Both the position numbers and the translations under genes were made by a program. Positions 1 to 6,196 of a DNA stretch of 10,388 nt are shown one piece after another. Source of the DNA: Candidatus Limnocylindrales bacterium (GTDB taxonomy: Bacteria; Chloroflexota; Limnocylindria; Limnocylindrales; CSP1-4); the NCBI GenBank assembly GCA_031292335.1, contig JARLHH010000275.1:1-10388 (forward strand), written 5' to 3'. The notes below the pieces were generated by a model, which did not search any database, was not told the DNA's origin, and was given only the letters and a program-made list of their open reading frames with translations. Position 1 is the first letter of the stretch. Each line of letters opens with the position of its first letter.

Positions 1-993
1 CGCCTTGGCCATCGCCTCCTGGAGGTTCATGACCGAGCGGATCAGGGCCGGGATCTTCGGCTCGATGTTGTGGCACTGGTCGAGCATGTAGACGACGTCG
101 TTCGCGCAGCGCCGGGCGACCGCGTCGGCGTCGTCGCGCATGGCGCTGACCAGCTCGTGCGCGATCCGGAAGAGCTGGTACGGGTCGATCGAGCCCACCA
201 TCAGGTCGTCGTCGCCGTACTTCTTGTCGTTGAGGTCGAAGCCCCCCAGGCGTCCCTCCGCGAGGAGGATCGCCACGATCTGCTCGATGTTGACGCCCAT
301 GGCGTGGTGGCCGGTGTCCACGCACACGGTGGCCTGCTCGCCGACCGCGCGGCAGACCGACAGCGCCTGGCCCCAGTCCTGGACATCGGTGGCGTAGAGC
401 GCAGGCTCGTAGAGCTTGTACTCGAGGAAGAGGCGCACGCCCGCCGGCAGGTGCGGGTAGATCTCGCGCAGGCCGTCCACCAGCCGGTGGCGCCGCCAGC
501 GCAGGTCGTCCTGGCCCGGGTAGTTCGTGCCGTCTCCCAGCCAGACCTTCACGACCTTCGAACCGGTCGCCGCCGCGATCTCGCAGCACTCGACGATCGC
601 CCGGACCGCCTTCGCTCGCACCACAGCCGACGGGTGACACAGCGAGCCGAGCATGTAGTCGTGATCCTGGAACGTGTTGCTGTTGATGCCGCCGATCCGG
701 AGGCCGCGCTCCGCGGCATAGGCGGCGAAGGCGGTCCAGTCGTCGACGCGGTCCCAGGGGATGTGGAGCGCAACGGAGCCGGTGATCCCCGTGAACCGGT
801 GGACCGTGGCCGCGTCGTCGATCTTCTCGAACGCGGTCCGGGGCACGCCAGCTTGCGGGAAGATCCCGAAACGGGTGCCGGTGTTGACGAAGCCCCACGA
901 CGGGAGCTCCACGCTGAGGCCCGACATCGCCCAGCCGATCCGCTCGATGGCGGGGGCCGTGGACGGGCCGGTGACGGACGCGATCGGGGGCAT
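1..993 (-). CDS. rhaI: L-rhamnose isomerase, Pseudomonas stutzeri/Gram-positive type (3' end beyond window)
   Basis: Cytoplasmic metal-dependent TIM-barrel isomerase converting L-rhamnose to L-rhamnulose. The window holds the first 331 residues; the family runs to roughly 390-430, so the C-terminus lies beyond position 1. Motifs seen include FLEYKLYEP (E191), VDTGHH (D226, H229), FDLNDKKYGDDD (D253, D261, D263) and CANDV (D299). With a constant offset of 28 these fall on the metal and catalytic positions I recall for the P. stutzeri enzyme (E219, D254, H257, H281, D289, D291, D327), except that D253 replaces the histidine. The ATG start follows AAGGAG with 6-nt spacing. It lies 16 nt after rhaB, as the last visible gene of the operon. 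Family assignment is firm. Rhamnose as substrate rests on the kinase and mutarotase neighbours, since these isomerases are often promiscuous. Confidence 0.93.
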   Translation of the reverse strand, partial: MPPIASVTGPSTAPAIERIGWAMSGLSVELPSWGFVNTGTRFGIFPQAGVPRTAFEKIDDAATVHRFTGITGSVALHIPWDRVDDWTAFAAYAAERGLRIGGINSNTFQDHDYMLGSLCHPSAVVRAKAVRAIVECCEIAAATGSKVVKVWLGDGTNYPGQDDLRWRRHRLVDGLREIYPHLPAGVRLFLEYKLYEPALYATDVQDWGQALSVCRAVGEQATVCVDTGHHAMGVNIEQIVAILLAEGRLGGFDLNDKKYGDDDLMVGSIDPYQLFRIAHELVSAMRDDADAVARRCANDVVYMLDQCHNIEPKIPALIRSVMNLQEAMAKA

Positions 994-1009
994 GGCGGTC
1001 TCCTTCGGA

Positions 1010-2518
1010 TCAGGCTGGCGTGATGGCGTCGGCGCCCTGTGGCGCGGGGCGGGCGACCAGGGAAGCGAACCGGGCGCGCGCCTCGGCCCAATCGCCTTCG
1101 GGCTCGTAGGAGGTGATGGCGAACGAGCGGGCCACCAGCTGGCGCGCTTCGGCGACCGACGCGAGCTCTCCGGCGGCGATCGCCTGGACGGCGAGGTTGC
1201 CGATGGCGGTGGCCTCGACCGGACCGGCGCGGACCGGCAGGCCCGTCGCGCCGGCGGTCAGCCTGCACAGCAGCCGGTGGTTCGACCCACCGCCCACGAC
1301 GTGGATCGCCCGGACCGGGTGGCCGGAGGCCGCGGCGAGCTCGTCCACGACGATCGCGTAGCGAAGCGCAAGGCTCTCGAGCAGCACCCGCATGAGCGTC
1401 CCGGTGTCGCCGGGTTCGCGCTGGCCGGTCTCGCGGCAGAAGGCCCGGACGCGCCCCGGCAGATCGCCTGGGCGCAGGAAGCGCTCGTCGTCCGGATCGA
1501 TGAACGCCGTGAAGGCGGGGGCAGCCTCGGCGAGCTCGGCCAGCTCCTCGTACGACGGGGCGTCGCCGGACGGCCACAATGCGCGCCTGGCCTCCTGGAT
1601 CAGCCAGAGCCCCATGACGTTGCGCAGCAGGCGAATCGTGCCCGCCACGCCGCCTTCGTTGGTCAGGTTGGCGGCGAGGGTCACCTCGGAGACAACCGGA
1701 GCCGCCACCTCCAGCCCGATCAGGGACCAGGTCCCCGACGAGAGGAACGCGGTCCACCGGTCCGCCAGCGGGGCTCCCACCACGGCGGACGCCGTGTCGT
1801 GGGATCCCGGGGCGACCAGCCGCGCACCCGCGAGGCCGGTCGCGGCGGCCACGTCGGGGCGGAGCGGCCCGAGGATGGTGCCCGGCTGGACGATCTCGGG
1901 GAGGAACCCGGTGGGGATGCCCAGCCGATCCAGCAGCGGGCGCGCCCAGTCGCGGGTGAACGGGTCCAGCATCTGGCTGGTGCTCGCGTTCGTGTACTCG
2001 GCGAACGAGCTCCCGCACAGGAAGTGGGCGAAGAGGTCGCCCATCATGAGCAGCCGGCTCGCCCCGCCGAGCTGCGGGTCGCCGGCGCGTGCCATCGCGA
2101 ACAGCTGGTACAGCGTGTTGATGGGCATGAACTGGATGCCCGTGGCGGCGTAGATCTCCGCTCGGGGAACCGTCGCGACGGCCTCGTCGACCATGCCCGC
2201 GGTGCGTCCGTCGCGGTAGTGGACGGGGTTGCCGAGAAGACGGCCGCGTGCGTCGAGGAGACCGAAGTCGACGCCCCAGGTGTCTACCCCGATGGAGGCA
2301 GCCGGGCCGTCCGCAGCCGCCGCCCGGAGGCCCGTGGAGACGTCGCCGAAGAGGCGCAGGAAGTCCCAGTGGAGCGTCCCGTTCAGGGTGACCGGCACGT
2401 TCGGGAACCTGCAGACGTCGTGGAGCGCCAGGCGCCCGCCGTCGAACGTGCCGACCACCACGCGGCCGCTCTCCGCGCCCAGGTCGACCGCGACCAGGCG
2501 GAGGGGCGACTCAGTCAA
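1010..2518 (-). CDS. rhaB: L-rhamnulokinase (FGGY family)
   Basis: ATP-dependent kinase making L-rhamnulose 1-phosphate in the cytoplasm; 502 residues, normal for the family. The N-terminal ATPase lobe opens with VDLGAESGRV (residues 11-20), followed by HWDF (50-53) and the sugar-side block IGVDTWGVDFGLLD (76-89). GSHDTASA carries the probable catalytic base D241 (E. coli RhaB uses D237). The C-terminal lobe has SSGTWSLIG, LTNEGG, NVMGLWL and the nucleotide-binding VVGGGSNHRLL. The start is TTG at 2518; it lies inside the last codons of rhaM, sharing the 8 nt TTGACTGA, so the kinase is probably translationally coupled to the mutarotase. No canonical start nearby fits the N-terminal motif better. 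The alternative of another deoxy-ketose kinase is unlikely given adjacent RhaM and RhaI. Rhizobial orthologues are called RhaK. Confidence 0.95.
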   Translation of the reverse strand: MTESPLRLVAVDLGAESGRVVVGTFDGGRLALHDVCRFPNVPVTLNGTLHWDFLRLFGDVSTGLRAAAADGPAASIGVDTWGVDFGLLDARGRLLGNPVHYRDGRTAGMVDEAVATVPRAEIYAATGIQFMPINTLYQLFAMARAGDPQLGGASRLLMMGDLFAHFLCGSSFAEYTNASTSQMLDPFTRDWARPLLDRLGIPTGFLPEIVQPGTILGPLRPDVAAATGLAGARLVAPGSHDTASAVVGAPLADRWTAFLSSGTWSLIGLEVAAPVVSEVTLAANLTNEGGVAGTIRLLRNVMGLWLIQEARRALWPSGDAPSYEELAELAEAAPAFTAFIDPDDERFLRPGDLPGRVRAFCRETGQREPGDTGTLMRVLLESLALRYAIVVDELAAASGHPVRAIHVVGGGSNHRLLCRLTAGATGLPVRAGPVEATAIGNLAVQAIAAGELASVAEARQLVARSFAITSYEPEGDWAEARARFASLVARPAPQGADAITPA

Positions 2519-2825
2519 GGCGGAACACCTCTTCCAGGCGCCGGTGGAAGCCGGTCGCCGGGTCGGTGCACGGGTCGATCAGCGACGCCATCTCCGCCTG
2601 CCAGCGGGCGTTGACGGACGCCGCGTCCATCAGGGCCCGGAAACGATCGAAGTCGTCCACCTCGAACACGCCGAACAGGTCGTCGTCCCGCAGGTAGATC
2701 GAATAGTCATGGCAGCCCGCCGCGCGCAGCGCGTCGAGCATCTCCGGCCAGACCGCGGCGTGGCGCCGCCGGTACTCGGCTTCCGCGCCCGGCAGGAGCT
2801 TCATGCTGAAGGCGACACGTTCCAT
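2511..2825 (-). CDS. rhaM: L-rhamnose mutarotase
   Basis: Small cytoplasmic enzyme interconverting alpha and beta anomers of L-rhamnose, helping supply the anomer the isomerase uses. It has 104 residues, the same length as E. coli RhaM, and shares its early landmarks at the same positions: Y18, R20, R21, the catalytic H22, and W26-P27-E28. The dimeric ferredoxin-like core continues through YSIYL (41-45), the LFGVFEVDD strand and RWQAEM, ending in LEEVFRLD as in the family. The ATG is preceded by GAGGA with 5-nt spacing. It is the first gene after the hairpin that follows the binding-protein gene, and its stop overlaps the TTG start of rhaB. Rhizobia call the orthologue RhaU. Identification is firm. 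Confidence 0.96.
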   Translation of the reverse strand: MERVAFSMKLLPGAEAEYRRRHAAVWPEMLDALRAAGCHDYSIYLRDDDLFGVFEVDDFDRFRALMDAASVNARWQAEMASLIDPCTDPATGFHRRLEEVFRLD

Positions 2826-2847
2826 GGCAGTCCTCGTGCCGCAGCGT

Positions 2848-2882
2848 GAGGACCCCGGCGGCTCGTCGCCGCCGGGGTCCTC
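2848..2882 (-). promoter_or_regulatory. Perfect 15-bp hairpin between rhaS and rhaM
   Basis: A perfect inverted repeat has 15-nt arms at 2848-2862 and 2868-2882, GC-rich, with a 5-nt loop. It occupies about half of the 70-nt gap between the binding-protein stop and the rhaM start. No T-run follows the stem on the minus strand, so it is a poor intrinsic terminator. By analogy with malE-malF type operons, it more likely protects the 3' end of the upstream message, or attenuates, so that binding protein exceeds the enzymes. That role is inference. Confidence 0.7.
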
Positions 2883-2895
2883 GGCGCGCTCGGAG

Positions 2896-4035
2896 CTAGA
2901 AGCCGAAGGACGCGACGAACTGGTCGATGTTGTCCTTGTTGAAGACGAACGGCGGGCCGAGGACGACGACGCTGTCCTGACCGATCGTGTAGGGCTGGCC
3001 GTTGTTGAGGCTGGGGACCGTGAAGGTCTCGCCGGGGTTGCCCTTGATCGTTCCGTTCACGAGGTCGGCGGCGACCGCATAGGCCAGGTAGCCGAGGTCG
3101 GTGACGTTCCAGAGTGCGAACTCCGGCGCTTCGCCGCCCTTGACGTAGTCCTGCATTCCCTTCGGGGTGCCGAGGCCGGTCACGAACACGGAGCCGGTCT
3201 TCTTGGCCGCCCGGACGACCTGCGCCGCGGCGACGATGCCGACGGTGGTCGGGGCGATGATGACCTTGAGGTTCGGGTGCGCCTGGAGCAGGCCCTGCGC
3301 CTGCGTCGTGCTGATCTGCGGGTCGTCGTTGCCGTAGACGACGCCGTCGAGCACGAGGCCCTTGTACTTGGGATCCTTGAGCGTGGTCTTCATGGCGTCG
3401 ATCCAGGCGTTCTGGTTCGTCGCCGACTGCGCCGCGGAGAGCACCGCGATCTCGCCGGTGCAGTTGGGAGCTTCGTCGCAGGCCATGTCGGCGAGGCCCT
3501 TGCCGATGCCGGCCGTGTCGGCCTGGTTGACGAAGACGTTGTAGGCCCCGACGGCGGGGCTGGAGTCGTAGCCGACGACCTTGATGCCCGCGGCCATGGC
3601 GGCCTGGAGGGCCGGGGCGACGGCCGTGGCGTCGTCAGCGGAGATCACGATGGCGCTGACGCCCTGCGTGGTCGCGGTCTGGATGAAGGGGACCTGCTGC
3701 GTGGCATCCGCTGCGCTCGGTCCGACCTGCGTCACGGTCCCGCCCAGATCGGTGGCCGCCTTCTGGGCGCCCTTGAAGGCGACGTCGAAGTACGGGTTGT
3801 TGATCTGCTTGGGGATGACGACCACGGTAAGGGCGGCCGCCGACGGGGCGGCGGCCGACGGGGCCATGGATGGGGCCATGGACGCCGCCACAGACGGGGC
3901 GGCCGACGGGGCTGCCGACGGGGCTGCCATTGACGGGGCTGCGGTCGGCGCAGGCGTGGCCGACGAGCTGCAGGCTCCCGCCACGAGGGCCAGGATGGCC
4001 ACGCTCGCAGCGAGCCGATGAACGCGATGGATCAT
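2896..4035 (-). CDS. rhaS: Rhamnose ABC transporter substrate-binding lipoprotein
   Basis: Extracytoplasmic sugar-capture subunit, 379 residues. Residues 1-21 form a signal peptide (basic MIHRVHR, then a hydrophobic stretch) ending in AGAC, so C22 is the likely lipidated cysteine, though the lipobox is slightly off consensus. Residues 23-68 are a low-complexity Ala/Pro/Ser/Met linker. The Peripla_BP_4-type domain follows from about residue 69 (VVVIPKQINNPYFD) with VVGYDSSP, YGNDDPQIS, IIAPTTVGI, VTGLGTPKG and DLGYLAY, blocks I associate with RhaS-type proteins. Two cysteines in ACDEAPNC could pair. The ATG at 4035 was chosen because GAGGAGGAG lies just upstream and the signal peptide begins there; the longer upstream reading overlaps rhaQ. 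It sits 23 nt after rhaQ and is flanked by hairpins, suggesting higher expression than its neighbours. Not the AraC-type RhaS of E. coli. Confidence 0.92.
   Translation of the reverse strand: MIHRVHRLAASVAILALVAGACSSSATPAPTAAPSMAAPSAAPSAAPSVAASMAPSMAPSAAAPSAAALTVVVIPKQINNPYFDVAFKGAQKAATDLGGTVTQVGPSAADATQQVPFIQTATTQGVSAIVISADDATAVAPALQAAMAAGIKVVGYDSSPAVGAYNVFVNQADTAGIGKGLADMACDEAPNCTGEIAVLSAAQSATNQNAWIDAMKTTLKDPKYKGLVLDGVVYGNDDPQISTTQAQGLLQAHPNLKVIIAPTTVGIVAAAQVVRAAKKTGSVFVTGLGTPKGMQDYVKGGEAPEFALWNVTDLGYLAYAVAADLVNGTIKGNPGETFTVPSLNNGQPYTIGQDSVVVLGPPFVFNKDNIDQFVASFGF
3832..3969 (-). repeat. Low-complexity tandem repeat encoding the lipoprotein linker
   Basis: This stretch encodes residues 23-68 of the binding protein. 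On the plus strand the core GACGGGGC and close variants (GATGGGGC, GACGGGGCT) recur every 9-15 nt between about 3842 and 3948. The protein reads as degenerate APSAAPS/MAPS units. It tethers the sugar-binding domain to the lipid anchor. Such arrays change length readily by slippage, so copy number may vary between strains; that is inference. Confidence 0.8.
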
Positions 4036-4058
4036 GGAACGTTCTCCTCCTCGAGCCT

Positions 4059-5174
4059 CTATCCAACAACCTCGCCAGGCGCGATCGAGCCGGCCGGCGG
4101 GGGCCGGCCTCGGCGAGCTCGATCGGCGAGCAACCTGGTCTGGCGAGCAAGGTAGGGTGCGGTGACCGAGCCGATCAGGAGCAGCCCGACGGCGACCGCC
4201 TGGTATTCGCTCGACACGCCCGCGAGGCGCAGCGAACTCTGGAGCACCGACAGCGTGAAGACGGCGATGATGACGCCCGGGATGGTGCCCTTCCCGCCGT
4301 TGATGTCGACGCCGCCGAGCAGCACGATGGTCACCACGACCAGCGTCAGCCCGGTCCCGTTGTCGGACCGGGCGCTCGAGAAGCGCGCGGTGAGGATGAC
4401 GCCGGCAAACGCGGCGATCAGTCCGGACACCAGGAAGAGGGCGGTCTTGAGCCGGCCGACCCGGATTCCGGCGTAGCGCGCCGCGTCCTTGTTCTTGCCG
4501 ACCGCGAACACCTGCCGGCCGATCCACGTCCCGTGGGCCACCAGCCAGAACACGACCCCGAGGACCGCGAAGACGATGAGCGTCCAGGGGACCGGCGTGC
4601 CCGGGATGTTGTCGAATCCAAAGGCCGTAAAGCCTGGCGGGAAGTCGCTGATGGCGTTCGGCCCGAGCACGACGTTGGCCAGGCCGCGGAAGAGGGCCAG
4701 CGTCCCGAGCGTGACGACCAGGGACGGCACGCCGACCCGGGCCACGAGCAGTCCGTTGAGCAGCCCACCCAGCGCTCCAACCACGAGCACCACCGGGATG
4801 CCGACCTGGAGAGGGATCCCGACCGACCAGAGCCAGCCGAGGATGGCCCCCGACAGTCCGATCATCGACTCGACCGACAGGTCGATCTCGCCGGTGATGA
4901 TGATCAGGGTCATGGGCAGGGCGACGATCGCGACTTCCATCTCCGCGCTGACGAGGTTCGAGAAGTTGGAGCCCGTCAGGAAGAACTTCGAAAGGCGGGC
5001 GCCCTCGACGACGAGGAGCGCGAGGATGAGGAGCAGCAGGGACTCCCAGCGCAGGAGCGCGGGGATGCGCTGGAGCGCCGAGCGCCGCTCGCCGACCGGC
5101 TGGGCGCCGCCACCGGGCGTCGCGCCGGGATCAGTGGCCCCGGAATCGGTGGCGAAGCCGGGCAGGCCGGTCAT
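4059..5174 (-). CDS. rhaQ: Rhamnose ABC transporter permease (second subunit, RhaQ-like)
   Basis: Membrane permease of the CUT2 (ribose/rhamnose-type) ABC sugar importer, 371 residues. A disordered Gly/Pro/Ala-rich N-terminus (about residues 1-42) precedes a first membrane segment near 45-57. The family signature follows as GEIDLSVES (95-103) at the start of another membrane region, then PSLVVTLGTLALFRGL, and the cytoplasmic coupling region GKNKDAARYAGIRVG that contacts the ATPase. LLGGVDINGGKGTIPG is also typical. The C-terminus is Arg/Pro-rich. The ATG at 5174 shares ATGA with the rhaP stop, and the next in-frame Met lies inside the membrane domain, so this start is the reasonable one. It pairs with rhaP as a heterodimeric channel. 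Which of the two is P or Q is assigned by order only. Confidence 0.9.
   Translation of the reverse strand: MTGLPGFATDSGATDPGATPGGGAQPVGERRSALQRIPALLRWESLLLLILALLVVEGARLSKFFLTGSNFSNLVSAEMEVAIVALPMTLIIITGEIDLSVESMIGLSGAILGWLWSVGIPLQVGIPVVLVVGALGGLLNGLLVARVGVPSLVVTLGTLALFRGLANVVLGPNAISDFPPGFTAFGFDNIPGTPVPWTLIVFAVLGVVFWLVAHGTWIGRQVFAVGKNKDAARYAGIRVGRLKTALFLVSGLIAAFAGVILTARFSSARSDNGTGLTLVVVTIVLLGGVDINGGKGTIPGVIIAVFTLSVLQSSLRLAGVSSEYQAVAVGLLLIGSVTAPYLARQTRLLADRARRGRPPPAGSIAPGEVVG
4083..4124 (-). promoter_or_regulatory. Compound hairpin at the 3' end of rhaQ, upstream of rhaS
   Basis: Outer arms GATCGAGC (4083-4090) and GCTCGATC (4117-4124) enclose an inner perfect stem, 4092-4098 with 4103-4109, closed by a 4-nt loop. 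There is 1 unpaired nt on one side and 7 on the other between stems. It lies in the last codons of rhaQ, over the disordered Arg/Pro-rich tail, and ends 48 nt before the binding-protein start. It may act as a 5' stabiliser for a processed rhaS message. The structure is seen; the role is inferred. Confidence 0.5.
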
Positions 5175-6196
5175 CGGAGCGCGCGCTCCGCGGCGACCCG
5201 TCGCTCCCGCCGCGCGATGATCGCGTCGGCGCTGACGGCGACAAGGATCACCGCACCGTAGATCACCTGGAGCAGCTCCTGGGGCATCTGGAGCAAGAGG
5301 AGCGCGTTGTTGATCAGGCCCAGGAACAGCGCGCCCAGGGCAGCGCCGACGACCGTGCCGGATCCGCCGGCGATCGTGACCCCGCCGACCACCACCGCGG
5401 CGATGATCTGGAGCGCGACGCCGGAGGCCGAGGTCGCGTAGATCGTCCCGAACTCGATGCCCCAGAGAACGCCGGCCACGCCGGCCAGCAGGCCCGCGCC
5501 CGCGAACGCGCCGAAGATGACGAGGCGCGACCGGATGCCGATGATCGTGGCGGCCTCCGCGTTGCTGCCCACCGCGTAGAGCTGCCGCCCGAAGGGCGTC
5601 AGGCGCAGGATCAGCGCCACGACGACCACGACCACGACGGCGAGGATCACGAAGAGCGGCACTCCGAAGAACGCCTGGCTCGCCGCGTTCGAGTATCCGG
5701 CCGGCAGGTCCGCCAGGTTCACCTCGTGCCCGCCGGCCACGAAGAAGTCGAGCCCGCGGAAGATGCTCAGCGTGCCGAGCGTGGCCACCAGCGAGGGGAC
5801 CCGGAGCAGCGTGATGATCAGGCCGTTGGCCATCCCGAGCGCGAGCCCGAGGCCGACTCCGACCAGCCACGCCGCCGGAATCGGCAGCGCCTTCTGGCGC
5901 AGGACGTCGGCGACCACGAAGGCAACGAGGCCGATGGTCGACTCGACCGACAGGTCCACGTTCTTGGTGATGATGACCATGGCTTCACCGACCGCCGCGA
6001 TCGCGATGATCGCGGCGAGCGTGGTCACCTGGCTCATGTTCGAGAGCGACATGAAGTGCGGCGCCTGGAACGCCACCACGAGGCAGAGCAGGACCATGAC
6101 GCCGGAGAGAGTCAGCTCGCGCGAGCGCCCCACCGCGCTGGCGGCGCGGGCAGCGACGCCGCGCCCGGCCGGACGGGCGACAAGCTCAGCGGACAT
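5171..6196 (-). CDS. rhaP: Rhamnose ABC transporter permease (first subunit, RhaP-like)
   Basis: Integral membrane subunit of the CUT2 importer, 341 residues, a typical length. After a short basic N-terminus, hydrophobic segments lie near residues 31-45, 58-77, 84-98, 108-130, 178-197, 225-245, 261-275, 282-301 and 309-325. The signature DLSVES is at 81-86, RVPSLVATLGTLSIFRGLD at 132-150, and the ATPase-coupling region VGSNAEAATIIGIRS at 209-223, followed by GGVTIAGGSGTVVGA. The ATG at 6196 overlaps the 3' end of the ATPase gene by 11 nt and has GAGG 6 nt upstream. Its stop shares ATGA with rhaQ. It is a diverged paralogue of rhaQ, with which it should form the channel. Specificity for rhamnose comes from the neighbours, not from the permease itself. 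Confidence 0.92.
   Translation of the reverse strand: MSAELVARPAGRGVAARAASAVGRSRELTLSGVMVLLCLVVAFQAPHFMSLSNMSQVTTLAAIIAIAAVGEAMVIITKNVDLSVESTIGLVAFVVADVLRQKALPIPAAWLVGVGLGLALGMANGLIITLLRVPSLVATLGTLSIFRGLDFFVAGGHEVNLADLPAGYSNAASQAFFGVPLFVILAVVVVVVVALILRLTPFGRQLYAVGSNAEAATIIGIRSRLVIFGAFAGAGLLAGVAGVLWGIEFGTIYATSASGVALQIIAAVVVGGVTIAGGSGTVVGAALGALFLGLINNALLLLQMPQELLQVIYGAVILVAVSADAIIARRERRVAAERALR
5175..5190 (-). other. 16-nt perfect palindrome abutting the rhaQ start codon
   Basis: CGGAGCGCGCGCTCCG is self-complementary and ends at the base before the rhaQ ATG, inside the last codons of rhaP. In RNA it could fold with a CGGAG/CTCCG stem that hides the only GGAG near the start. Ribosomes finishing rhaP would open it, which fits coupled translation. 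A short GC palindrome can also arise by chance here. Confidence 0.35.

Noticed and set aside
70..2849. Long plus-strand open frames opposite rhaI, rhaB and rhaM (for example 761-2614)
   Set aside because: They are antisense to clearly recognisable enzymes, lack any family motif, and are Arg/Gly/Ala/Asp-rich as expected for shadows of high-GC genes.
2848..2882. Reading the hairpin as a full intrinsic terminator
   Set aside because: No T-run follows on the minus strand and rhaM has no evident promoter of its own in the short remaining gap.
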